Source: Lentzea aerocolonigenes
Lineage (GTDB): Bacteria > Actinomycetota > Actinomycetes > Mycobacteriales > Pseudonocardiaceae
Direction of reading: 5' to 3'
NCBI RefSeq assembly: GCF_000974445.1
Contig: NZ_BBOJ01000021.1
Location: 62,001 to 126,000 of the forward strand
DNA length: 64,000 nucleotides
Shown: in pieces, positions 17,479 to 25,340 of the stretch
Numbering within the stretch: the stretch's first letter is position 1
Layout: the number at the start of each line of letters is the position of its first letter
The notes under the pieces: model-generated
What the model was told of the DNA's origin: nothing
What the model saw: only the letters and a program-made list of their open reading frames with translations
Databases searched by the model: none
Position numbers and translations under genes: made by a program

Positions 17479-18435
17479 ATGCGCTTTCCGTTGCGGATCT
17501 ACTCCAGCCCTCCGTGGCGCGAGCAGCGGCCGACGTGGCAGGACGCGAAACCCGCGCTGATCGAGGCCGCCCTGAAACGCGCCACCGCCCGGCCGTCCGG
17601 CAACTGGTTCGTCGCCGGAGCGAGCAGGGACGTGGTGCGCGGCACGGTGTGCGGCCGCACGATCGCGGGCCGGGAGGTCGTGCTGTGGCGCGGCCCGCAC
17701 GACGTGCTGATGGCGGGCTCGGGGTCGTGCCCGCACCTCGGCGCGCCGCTGTGCGACGGCGCGGTGGCCGGGGGCGAGCTGATCTGCCGCTGGCACGGGC
17801 TCGCGTTGAACGGCGAGCGCTTCGGTTCGTGGACGCCCTATCCCGCGCACGACGACGGCGTGCTCGTGTGGGTCCGGCTGGACGAGGCCGGCGGCGAGGA
17901 GCCGCTGCCCGCGCCGGTGCTGCCCGCGCGGCCGCCGGAGGGCGCGATCGACGCGGTCGCCACGCTCATCGGCCGCTGCGATCCCGAGGACGTGGTGGCG
18001 AACCGGCTCGACCCGTGGCACGGCGCGTGGTTCCACCCGTACTCGTTCGCGAACCTGCGCGTGCTGGAGACGCCGGTCGAGGAGCTGGACCGGTTCCTGG
18101 TCGAGGTCACGTTCCGGGTCGCGGGCCGCATCGGCGTGCCCGTCGTCGCCGCGTTCACCTGCCCCGAGCCGCGGACCGTCGTCATGCACATCGTCGAGGG
18201 TGAGGGCGAGGGCAGCGTCGTCGAGACGCACGCGACGCCGATCCGCGAGGGCAGGACCGCCGTGGTCGAGGCGACCATCGCGCACTCCGATCGGCGCGGG
18301 TTCGCGCTGGCCAGGCCCGCCGCCGGGGCGTTGCGGCCGGTGATGAGGTGGGCGGCCGCCCGGTTGTGGCGCGACGACCTCGCCTACGCCGAACGCCGGT
18401 ACGCCCTGCGGCGCAGTGGCCGGTTCCCCGATTGA
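17479..18435 (+). CDS. Rieske [2Fe-2S] protein with DUF5914-type C-terminus
   Basis: 318 aa from the ATG at 17479, just after the crtB stop; an upstream in-frame extension overlaps crtB and is discarded. The Rieske cluster ligands are CPHLGAPLC and CRWHGLAL (C-x-H and C-x2-H, residues about 86-107). The C-terminal half matches the domain (DUF5914) that accompanies Rieske domains in actinobacterial carotenoid clusters. No mononuclear-iron oxygenase triad is obvious, so it may modify or shuttle electrons for a carotenoid step. The exact reaction is unknown. Confidence 0.85.
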   Translation: MRFPLRIYSSPPWREQRPTWQDAKPALIEAALKRATARPSGNWFVAGASRDVVRGTVCGRTIAGREVVLWRGPHDVLMAGSGSCPHLGAPLCDGAVAGGELICRWHGLALNGERFGSWTPYPAHDDGVLVWVRLDEAGGEEPLPAPVLPARPPEGAIDAVATLIGRCDPEDVVANRLDPWHGAWFHPYSFANLRVLETPVEELDRFLVEVTFRVAGRIGVPVVAAFTCPEPRTVVMHIVEGEGEGSVVETHATPIREGRTAVVEATIAHSDRRGFALARPAAGALRPVMRWAAARLWRDDLAYAERRYALRRSGRFPD

Positions 18436-18445
18436 GCGAGTCGAG

Positions 18446-18474
18446 TTGAAACGATTTTGAATCGATTTTAGGAT
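18446..18474 (+). promoter_or_regulatory. whiB-litR promoter with tandem 11-bp repeats
   Basis: TTGAAA (18446) and TAGGAT (18469) are separated by exactly 17 bp, an excellent housekeeping-type promoter. TTGAAACGATT (18446-18456) and TTGAATCGATT (18457-18467) are head-to-tail 11-bp repeats, 10 of 11 identical, spanning the -35 and spacer. CarH/LitR regulators are known to bind 11-bp direct repeats over promoters, so this is the likely LitR operator. Confidence 0.7.
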
Positions 18475-18515
18475 GGGTCACGTCAGCGGGGTTCCCTCGA
18501 CCAAGGACGTGCGCC

Positions 18516-18803
18516 ATGCCTGAACTGTCCCGTTTGCCACGACCAGTCACGGAGTCCTGGGACTGGCAACTGTCCGGCCTGTGCCGGGGCATGAACAGCT
18601 CCGCCTTCTTCCACACGCCGAACGAACGCGGCGCCGCGCGCGACGCGCGGGAGGCGGCGGCGAAGGCGATCTGCCAGCGCTGCCCCGTCATGCAGCAGTG
18701 CCGCGCGCACGCGTTGGAGGTGCACGAGACGTTCGGCATCTGGGGCGGTCTCGGCGAGAGCGAACTGCGGGCGATGCTCGCCGAGCGTGCCCGCGAGTCG
18801 TGA
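18516..18803 (+). CDS. WhiB-family iron-sulfur regulator
   Basis: 95 aa. Wbl signature: four Cys (C23 in SGLCRGM, then CQRCPVMQQC) for a [4Fe-4S] cluster, followed by the GIWGGLGE turn. Wbl proteins usually bind the principal sigma factor and tune transcription. The stop overlaps the LitR-like gene by 4 bp (GTGA), so they are a translationally coupled pair behind one promoter. Its placement inside a carotenoid cluster points to control of pigment genes, which is inference. Confidence 0.92.
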   Translation: MPELSRLPRPVTESWDWQLSGLCRGMNSSAFFHTPNERGAARDAREAAAKAICQRCPVMQQCRAHALEVHETFGIWGGLGESELRAMLAERARES

Positions 18804-19657
18804 CCTACGCGCCGCGCGCGGTCGCCGCGATGCTCGGCGTCTCCCCTGTCACGCTGAGAACGTGGGACCAGCGCTACGGCCTCGGTCCCTCGGTTCGCAC
18901 GGAAGGTGGTCACCGCCGCTACGAGGACGCGGACGTCGAGGTCCTGCGGCGGATGGTCACGTTGACGGGTCAGGGCGTCGCACCGGCCGCAGCCGCCGAA
19001 CTGGCGCGCCAGGAACCTCTTGCCCGGCAGGGGACCCCGCGCATCCCGGTGGACGACGCCGGGGCCGCCCAGCGGGGTTTCCTCGCCGCCGCCAAGCGGC
19101 TCGACGAGCCGTTGATGATGGATCTGGCGACCAAGCTCGTCACCGAGCACGGCGTGGTCTCCGCGTGGGAGTCGGTGTTCGTGCCGTGCCTGGTGGAACT
19201 CGGCGACCTGGTCACCGGTCGTGGCCGCGGTGTCGAGGTGGAGCACCTGGCCAGCGCGAGCGTGCTGCACGCGTTGCGCGGTGTGCAGCGCTCCAGCAGA
19301 CCTGGCGTGCTCGCGGCGTTGCTGTCGTGTGCGCCGGACGAGCAGCACGTGCTGGCGTTGGAGGCGCTGGGAGCCGCACTGTCCGAAGAGGACTGCCTGT
19401 GGCGCGGTCTGGGCGCGAGGGTGCCGGCCGAGGCGTTGTGCGACGCGGTGGTGCGGTTGCGTCCCGCGGTCGCGTTGATCTGGGCGCACCGGGCGGATCT
19501 CGCCGAACGGGTGCCGCTGGAGGAGTTGAGCGAGAGGTCGGACGCGTTGCTCGCCGTCGCGGGGCCGGGCTGGGAAGGACTGGCGCTGCCGTCGTCCGTG
19601 CGGCGACCGGCCACGCTGCCCGAAGCGGTCAGCGTGGTGCTCAGCCGCGTGCGTTAG
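18800..19657 (+). CDS. litR: LitR/CarH-like MerR regulator with B12-binding-type domain
   Basis: 285 aa from the GTG at 18800. Residues 1-70 are a MerR winged helix (RAVAAMLGVSPVTLRTWDQRYGL, GGHRRY). The remainder matches the light-sensing adenosylcobalamin module: VEVEHLAS keeps the Glu-His of the Wx9EH motif, and APDEQHVLALEALG keeps the region of the lower axial His. The Trp expected 10 residues before the Glu is replaced by Val (DLVTGRGRGVEVEH). Homologues repress carotenoid genes in the dark and release in light. It is convergent with the photolyase-like gene, overlapping by 4 bp. Confidence 0.85.
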   Translation: MTYAPRAVAAMLGVSPVTLRTWDQRYGLGPSVRTEGGHRRYEDADVEVLRRMVTLTGQGVAPAAAAELARQEPLARQGTPRIPVDDAGAAQRGFLAAAKRLDEPLMMDLATKLVTEHGVVSAWESVFVPCLVELGDLVTGRGRGVEVEHLASASVLHALRGVQRSSRPGVLAALLSCAPDEQHVLALEALGAALSEEDCLWRGLGARVPAEALCDAVVRLRPAVALIWAHRADLAERVPLEELSERSDALLAVAGPGWEGLALPSSVRRPATLPEAVSVVLSRVR

Positions 19658-21096
19658 AAGATCTCGCGGTCGCGTTCGGCCTCGCGGACCTCGTCGAGAT
19701 CCGCGAGGCGGTGCAGGCCCTGCACGGCGCGTGCCATGCGGTGGTTGCCGCGCATCCGTTCCCGGTTCCGGTCGAGCCACGCCCAGTAGCCCGCGGTGAA
19801 CGGGCACGCGCGCTCTCCCGTGCGCCGCTTGGGATCGAACCAGCAGGTGCCGCAGTGGTCGGTCATCCGGTTGAGGTAGGCACCGCCGCTGAGGTAGGGC
19901 TTGGTCGCGATCACACCACCGTCCGCGTGCTGGCTCATGCCGATCACGTTCACCGGCATGACCCACGGGAACCCGTCGGCGAACGACGTGATGAACCAGT
20001 CGTTGAGCGCGGCGGGGTCGTAGCCGCGTTGCAAAGCGTGGTTGCCCAGCACCATCAACCGCTGGATGTGGTGCACCCAGCCGTGATCGCGCACGCCTTC
20101 CAGCGCGGTCCGGAGACAGGCCGCGCGGATGGCCCCCGGACGTAGCTCCGCCCACCACTGCGGCAGCGGGTTCTTGGCGTCGAAATCGTTGCAGTGCCGA
20201 TATTCCGCGCCGAGGTGCCAGTACAGGTGCCACACGTACTCGCGCCACCCCAGCACCTGCCGCACGAACCCCTCGACACCGGCCAGCGGCGCATCGCCGG
20301 ACCGGTAGGCGTCCTCCGCCGCGTAGACGACCTCCAGCGGGTGGAGCAGCCCGTGGTTGAGCGGCACGGACAACAGCGAATGCGCCATCGTCCAGTCTTT
20401 GGTGAGCACGGCGTCCTCGTGCGGACCGAAGTGCGGCAGCCGGTCGAGTACGAAGGTCTCCAACGCGCTCAACGCTTCCGCCCGCGTGATGGCGAACCGG
20501 CGCGGGCCGTCCTTGCCGACCGTCGGCAGGTTCATCGCGTCGAGGTCCTTGCGCACCTGCGCGTCGATGGCGTCCTCCTCCGGCCACCACGGTGCCGGCA
20601 CGCCGAGCCGCGTGCGTTTGGGCGGGGGCTCGCGGTTGTCGGCGTCGAAGTTCCACCTGCCGCCCACCGGATCCGCGCCGTCCATCAGCACGTCGAAGCG
20701 AATGCGCTGGTAGTGGTAGAAGTCCTCCATCAGGAACCGTTCGCGTCCTCCGGCCCAGGCGGTGAACTCCTGACGGGAGAGGGCGAACGCGTTCGTCGGC
20801 CGGACCTGCACGCCGAGTTCGCACAGCATCCGTTGAGCGGCGAACGAACCGGGTTGGTAGGCGGTGAGCGGTCTGTTGAGATCACGGATCGCTTCGCGGT
20901 AGGTGTTGGCGCGCACCAGCGTGACGCGGTCGGGGAACTCGGCGGCGAGATGACGCATGCCGGACAGGACGAGGTGCAGCTTCTGCCGGTGGTAACGCTT
21001 GCGGCGCAACGCGGTGGCGGACTCGATCAGCACGATCTCGTCGTGCCCGGTGTGGAAGTGCGGGCCGAGCTGGTCGCCGAACAACAGCAGCGTCAT
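19654..21096 (-). CDS. FeS cryptochrome/photolyase-related protein
   Basis: 480 aa. It begins MTLLLFGDQLGPHF, as in the deoxyribodipyrimidine photolyase-related family (FeS-BCP, bacterial (6-4) photolyases). The FAD-binding helical half includes GFVRQVLGWREYVWHLYW and the invariant NDWFITSFADGFPWVMPVNV. Candidate [4Fe-4S] ligands are the Cys in YRHCNDF plus CGTCWFDP and ERACPF. It likely repairs UV lesions or senses light. The ATG overlaps the stop of the FAD oxidoreductase by 4 bp; it is the last gene of the crtYc operon. Confidence 0.92.
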   Translation of the reverse strand: MTLLLFGDQLGPHFHTGHDEIVLIESATALRRKRYHRQKLHLVLSGMRHLAAEFPDRVTLVRANTYREAIRDLNRPLTAYQPGSFAAQRMLCELGVQVRPTNAFALSRQEFTAWAGGRERFLMEDFYHYQRIRFDVLMDGADPVGGRWNFDADNREPPPKRTRLGVPAPWWPEEDAIDAQVRKDLDAMNLPTVGKDGPRRFAITRAEALSALETFVLDRLPHFGPHEDAVLTKDWTMAHSLLSVPLNHGLLHPLEVVYAAEDAYRSGDAPLAGVEGFVRQVLGWREYVWHLYWHLGAEYRHCNDFDAKNPLPQWWAELRPGAIRAACLRTALEGVRDHGWVHHIQRLMVLGNHALQRGYDPAALNDWFITSFADGFPWVMPVNVIGMSQHADGGVIATKPYLSGGAYLNRMTDHCGTCWFDPKRRTGERACPFTAGYWAWLDRNRERMRGNHRMARAVQGLHRLADLDEVREAERDREIF

Positions 21097-22292
21097 CGCT
21101 TGAGGTCCGCGAGCACAGCTCGTGCCGCCCGGCGCCCCGAGTGCAACGCGCCCTGGATGGAACTGGTGTCGCGGTGGTCACCACACACGTACCGTCCTGC
21201 GCCCGCGCGCACGGACTTCTTCAGGCGGTGAGGTGCGTCCATCGCGGGCAGCGCGTGCGGGATCTCGTACCGTCGCAACACTTCCCACCGGCTGGTATCG
21301 GTGCCGTAGAGGCGGTTCAGGTGCGCGCGCACGTCCTGTTCTCCGGCGTCTTCCACGACGGAGGCCTGCACCAGCGGAGCCTTCGGCGAGTACGGGCGCG
21401 ACACCTCGGACATGACGGCGGTGTTGACGACCGGGCCTCTCTGAGCGTCCACGACGAGGCATCCGTCGCGCAGTGGTGACCGCTCCGGCCGGAAGTACCA
21501 GGTGGTGACGCCGTGCCAGCGAGGTTCGGCCAGCCCCGGCAGCAGCCGTGCCGCGGTGGTGCCGTCCGTGGCGACCACAACGGCGTCGGCGGTGATCCTT
21601 TGGCCGTCCTCCAGGTCGACGCCGTGGTCGTGCACGGCTTTGACGGCGGTCTCCAAGTGGATCGTGTGTTGTGGCAGGCGTTCCGCCATGGCCTTGGGAA
21701 GTTCGCCCATGCCGAGCGCGGGCACGGCGGCGCCGGCCCGCGCGAAGCTGCGCCACACCAGGTGGAAGAACCGCGACGACGTTCTGAGCTCAGGTTCGAG
21801 GAACACGCCGGAGAGGAACGGCCGCAACACCTTCTCGACGGCACTCTCGGTGAGACCGAGGTGCCGCAGCTCGTCGCGGGTGGTGCGGTCGGGCGCGCTG
21901 AGCCGCACCGGTCCGAAGGCGTCCTGCGCGGAGAACCTGGACAGCGCCAGCAGATCCCGCGCGCCCAGGAGGTGCTGGCGCATCAGGCCGTCCCACGCAC
22001 TGCGCCCGCTGCGGGGATCGGCGAGGAGGTCGTGCCGGCCGTCGTCGTGCACGAACACGCCGGGCCGCAGGTGCCGCAGCGGGAACGGGTCGAGCGCCAG
22101 CCGCCGCAGTTCGGGATAGGCGGGCAGGAGGATCTGGAAGCCGCGGTCGAAGCGGACGCCGTCCACGACGTCGGTGCGCACGCGGCCGCCGACCTCGTCC
22201 GCGGCTTCGAGGACGGTGACCTCGGCGCCGGCCGCGGTGAGTTCGAGGGCGGCGTTGAGGCCCGCGAGGCCTGCGCCCACGACGACGATCAC
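21093..22292 (-). CDS. FAD-dependent amine-oxidase-like oxidoreductase
   Basis: 399 aa from the GTG at 22292, chosen because the FAD fold IVVVGAGLAGLNAALEL starts at residue 2 and CGAGGAG lies 8 bp upstream; a longer Cys/Arg-rich extension is not credible. The C-terminal flavin motif is YVCGDHRDTSSIQGALHSGRRAA. Belongs to the NAD(P)-binding Rossmann/amine-oxidase family that includes carotenoid desaturases and ketolases. Its place between crtU and the photolyase-like gene suggests a carotenoid-related oxidation, reaction unknown. Confidence 0.87.
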   Translation of the reverse strand: MIVVVGAGLAGLNAALELTAAGAEVTVLEAADEVGGRVRTDVVDGVRFDRGFQILLPAYPELRRLALDPFPLRHLRPGVFVHDDGRHDLLADPRSGRSAWDGLMRQHLLGARDLLALSRFSAQDAFGPVRLSAPDRTTRDELRHLGLTESAVEKVLRPFLSGVFLEPELRTSSRFFHLVWRSFARAGAAVPALGMGELPKAMAERLPQHTIHLETAVKAVHDHGVDLEDGQRITADAVVVATDGTTAARLLPGLAEPRWHGVTTWYFRPERSPLRDGCLVVDAQRGPVVNTAVMSEVSRPYSPKAPLVQASVVEDAGEQDVRAHLNRLYGTDTSRWEVLRRYEIPHALPAMDAPHRLKKSVRAGAGRYVCGDHRDTSSIQGALHSGRRAARAVLADLKR

Positions 22293-22329
22293 AGCGCACG
22301 CTCCTCGGCTGGCGCCTGCCAGACAGCAA

Positions 22330-23853
22330 TCACAACGTCCTCCATCGACGCGCCACCGACCGCAGCACCGGCACACGCCCCTCCACCGGCACCGACCACA
22401 GGTCGACCCCCGCGACACCCCAACGCGTCAACAGCTCGTTGGCCGCCGCGAACCCCGTGGTCGCCGCCCGTTCCATCAACGCCACCGGCAGGTCGATCCG
22501 CGCCAGGTCTCCCGCCACCACCAGGAAGTCGTCCGGCGTGCGCACACCCGGCCTGTCCGCGTAGCCGCCCGCCGGGAACAACGGGCAGTCCTCCCGCAGC
22601 TCGTGCCGCTCGTCGACCACCTCCGCGCGCTTGATCTCCGGGTACACCTCGGTGAGCTGTTCCCAGAGCCGTCGGCGCGCGTCTGCTTCGTCCACATCGG
22701 ACGGGAGCGCGTAGCCGTGCAGCTCCACGACGGATCCGCCGGTGCGCGCCGCCCACGCCCGTGCCTCGTGCTCGTAGTGGTCGAGCACGCTGATGTTGTC
22801 GAGCAGGTCGAACCCACTGGTGCCGACGAAGCCCGGACGGTCCGCGTCCACCGGGCGGTCGAGCCAGTACCGCGACACCAGGAACCTCGGCGCGGTCCGC
22901 AAGGACGAAACCCGGCCCCGCCACGTCGCGTCGCCGAGGGTGGGCGAGGCCGAGACGACGGTGCGCAGGCCACGCACGTCCGCGGCGAGCACCACGGCGT
23001 CGGCCTCGACCGCGCCGCTGCCGATCGTGACGGAGAACCGCTTCTCCTCGCCCGGCAGGACCGACCTGACCTCGACGCCGGTGCAGATCGTCGCGCCCAG
23101 CTGGGCGAGGTGGCGTCCCAGCGGGTCCCACAGGCCGTGCGGGAACGGGTCCGCCGCCACGTCGAACAGCAGGCCCTCGCTGGAACCGAGGAAGTAGATG
23201 TGGAACATCACCGCGAGCTCGGCGGCCGACATCCGGCTGGGATGGGCGAAGAAGCTGCGGGAGAACACCTCGAACGCGAGCGCGTGCGCGGCCCGGGGGA
23301 ACCGCAGGTTCTCGAGGTACGCGGCCGCGTCCATGCCGTCGAGCTCGGCGTACACGCGCGGCACCGACACGTCCAGCAGCGACAGCGCGGCCCGTGCGTC
23401 GACGTCGGGCAGGTCACGCCAGCGGAACGTGGGGCTGCGGCGCAGGAACGCCAAAGCGTTGCGCGGCACGGCGGTCGGGAGGCCCGCGAACGAGTCGCGG
23501 TGCCCGGACGCGTGCCACAGCGGGTAGTCCGGCAGGGCGGTCAGCGCGCGACCGGACGGGTCGACGCGGCGCAGCAGCGCCCGCAGGTTGTAGTACTGCC
23601 GGAAGAACGCGTGGAAACCGCGGGTCATGGTGACCTCGCTGCCGTCGGCGAGCCTGGTGCTCCAGCCGCCGACGCGTCCGCCGAGGTAGTTCTCGCGTTC
23701 GCACAGCACGACCCGGGCCCCGCGCTCGGCGAGCGGAGTCGCCGCGGCGAGGCCCGCGATCCCTCCGCCCACCACGACGACCACGGGCGCGTCGCCCGAG
23801 AACTGTGCGCGTCCGGCAGGCGCGGGAATCCGCACCGCCCTGGGATCTCTCAC
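22330..23853 (-). CDS. crtU: Carotene desaturase/methyltransferase (isorenieratene synthase)
   Basis: 507 aa from a GTG at 23853 that overlaps the crtT stop (GTGA). N-terminal FAD fold VVVVVGGGIAGLAAATPLAE and ENYLGGRVGGW; conserved RGFHAFFRQYYNLR is typical of CrtU. Known CrtU enzymes turn the beta rings of beta-carotene into aromatic phi rings with methyl migration. With the heterodimeric cyclase and crtEIB in the cluster, isorenieratene is the likely end product. Confidence 0.9.
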   Translation of the reverse strand: MRDPRAVRIPAPAGRAQFSGDAPVVVVVGGGIAGLAAATPLAERGARVVLCERENYLGGRVGGWSTRLADGSEVTMTRGFHAFFRQYYNLRALLRRVDPSGRALTALPDYPLWHASGHRDSFAGLPTAVPRNALAFLRRSPTFRWRDLPDVDARAALSLLDVSVPRVYAELDGMDAAAYLENLRFPRAAHALAFEVFSRSFFAHPSRMSAAELAVMFHIYFLGSSEGLLFDVAADPFPHGLWDPLGRHLAQLGATICTGVEVRSVLPGEEKRFSVTIGSGAVEADAVVLAADVRGLRTVVSASPTLGDATWRGRVSSLRTAPRFLVSRYWLDRPVDADRPGFVGTSGFDLLDNISVLDHYEHEARAWAARTGGSVVELHGYALPSDVDEADARRRLWEQLTEVYPEIKRAEVVDERHELREDCPLFPAGGYADRPGVRTPDDFLVVAGDLARIDLPVALMERAATTGFAAANELLTRWGVAGVDLWSVPVEGRVPVLRSVARRWRTL

Positions 23854-24533
23854 CGCTGCGGCTCCTGACCGGTGAAGGTGTGCACGACGCCGAGCTGAAG
23901 ACCCGGCACGGGGGCGCTGCGCACGCCGACGAAACCGTTGCGCCGCAGCCGATCTCGCAACGCGCTCGCGCCGTCGAAGTCGATCACGCTGCGCCACAGG
24001 TAGGTGTAGAGCGACCGGTCACCGGTCACGAGCCAGCCGATCGGCACGATCACGCCGCACAGCACCGTCCACAACGCCGTGCTGAGCCACGAGTCGCGCA
24101 CCGAGTACTCGTGCAGCACCAGTGGCGCACCGGGTTTCATGAGCCGGCGCACGTGCTGCAACGTGGCGTCCGGGTCCGGCAGGTTGCGCACCAGGTAGGC
24201 GGCGAACACCGCGTCGAACTCGCCCTCGTCGACGTCCTCGGCACGGCTGTGCACGAACCGGACGGTCGAGGGCCAGCGCTTCCGGCGTGCCCGCGAGAGC
24301 ATTCCCTCCGACGCGTCCACCGCGACGACCTCCAGGCCTGGCACGGCCGCGACCAGCGCCGCGGTGGAGGCACCGGTGCCGCAGCCGAGGTCGAGCACCC
24401 TCATGCCCGGCCGCAGCCCGAGCGCCCGTGCCGACCGGCGCAACGCCTGGTGGTAGCCGGGGTTGAGCCCGACGAGCAGGTCGTAGCCGCGTGCGGCCCG
24501 GTCGAACTTCCCCGGCACCTCAAGCTTGTTCAC
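23850..24533 (-). CDS. crtT: SAM-dependent methyltransferase of the carotenoid cluster
   Basis: 227 aa from a GTG at 24533. Class I methyltransferase: VLDLGCGTGAST (motif I, about residue 46), VVAVDASEGML and FDAVFAAYLVRNLPDP. The C-terminal part has a hydrophobic stretch (TALWTVLCGVIVPIGWLV). It corresponds by position and type to crtT in actinobacterial isorenieratene clusters, where its role is poorly defined. It overlaps crtYd by 14 bp and crtU by 4 bp. Confidence 0.87.
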   Translation of the reverse strand: MNKLEVPGKFDRAARGYDLLVGLNPGYHQALRRSARALGLRPGMRVLDLGCGTGASTAALVAAVPGLEVVAVDASEGMLSRARRKRWPSTVRFVHSRAEDVDEGEFDAVFAAYLVRNLPDPDATLQHVRRLMKPGAPLVLHEYSVRDSWLSTALWTVLCGVIVPIGWLVTGDRSLYTYLWRSVIDFDGASALRDRLRRNGFVGVRSAPVPGLQLGVVHTFTGQEPQR

Positions 24534-24837
24534 GTGCCGTCCTCCCCCGCTCCCACAGGAGCAGCACCGCGGTGATCATGGCGAAGCCGTAGAGGAAGTC
24601 CTCGACGGGTATGTCCCACGGCGCGCGCACGCCGCTGATGGCCCAGTCCGCGTACAGCACGACCGGCGCGTCGAGCTTCGTCAGCCACCCGTCCACCAGG
24701 ACCTGGAACCCGAGCACGATCACCATCGTGATCCAGTAGGCGGGCCGCCGGAACAACCCGGTGCGCAACACGCACAGCTCCAGCAGCACGACGACGACGG
24801 ACGCAGCGGACGCGGCGAGCAGGTACTCCTCAACCAT
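24520..24837 (-). CDS. crtYd: Lycopene cyclase subunit (CrtYd type)
   Basis: 105 aa membrane protein with three hydrophobic helices. The motif IPVEDFLYGF (PxE[ED]) is the conserved acidic cyclase motif of heterodimeric bacterial lycopene cyclases. It pairs with CrtYc to make beta-carotene from lycopene. Its ATG lies inside the crtYc gene (8-bp overlap), with no good ribosome site, so coupling to crtYc translation is likely. Confidence 0.92.
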   Translation of the reverse strand: MVEEYLLAASAASVVVVLLELCVLRTGLFRRPAYWITMVIVLGFQVLVDGWLTKLDAPVVLYADWAISGVRAPWDIPVEDFLYGFAMITAVLLLWERGRTAREQA

Positions 24838-25156
24838 TCGGCAACCAACGTTCCGAACGTTCCCGCACCGCCTCGTAGGTCAGCAGCGCGCAGATCGGGA
24901 TCGCCACGAAGAACAGCACCTCCTCGATCGGCAGCACGCCGCCGATCTCGACCCCGGTGGTCGCCTCCGGGTGGAAACTCCAATGGCCGCGCATGATCGC
25001 GATGACGTCCCACACCACGAGCACGGCCAGCACAGGTGTGACCGCCCGCAGCAGCTCACTCCCGCGCCGGTACACACCGCGGCCCATCCACTCCAGCGGC
25101 ATCGTGATGAGCAGGCACACACCCAGCACCGCCAGGTACTCGTACTGGCTTCGCAT
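24830..25156 (-). CDS. crtYc: Lycopene cyclase subunit (CrtYc type)
   Basis: 108 aa from the ATG at 25156, preceded by AGGAGG. Three membrane helices and the motif LPIEEVLFFVAIP. First gene of the six-gene minus-strand unit crtYc-crtYd-crtT-crtU-FAD oxidoreductase-photolyase-like. A longer in-frame extension to 25276 would run through the promoter and is not used. Confidence 0.92.
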   Translation of the reverse strand: MRSQYEYLAVLGVCLLITMPLEWMGRGVYRRGSELLRAVTPVLAVLVVWDVIAIMRGHWSFHPEATTGVEIGGVLPIEEVLFFVAIPICALLTYEAVRERSERWLPNG

Positions 25157-25196
25157 CGCCGACCTCCTGCCACGACCGTATGGGTGCCGCGGCAGG

Positions 25197-25206
25197 TCTG
25201 CACAAC
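25197..25206 (-). promoter_or_regulatory. Putative -35 element of crtYc promoter
   Basis: On the minus strand this reads GTTGTGCAGA, identical to the element before crtB. TTGTGC is followed after 17 bp by CATACG as a possible -10, 19-24 bp before the AGGAGG-led start. Confidence 0.45.
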
Positions 25207-25340
25207 GGCGCGAAAAGGACCACAGAGGACTGAGCCGTACGCTCCACGGACGAATTCGGCGCGAAACTTCTTGCAACGCTTCCCGCTACAACCCGCCGAC
25301 TGGTACGACCGGGTGAACAACCCTGCAGCAAGGAGACAAC

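Noticed and set aside
25270-25285. CTTGCAACGCTTCCCG upstream of amylase as a MalR/LacI operator
   Set aside because: Only about half of the positions are symmetric; too weak to list as a site.
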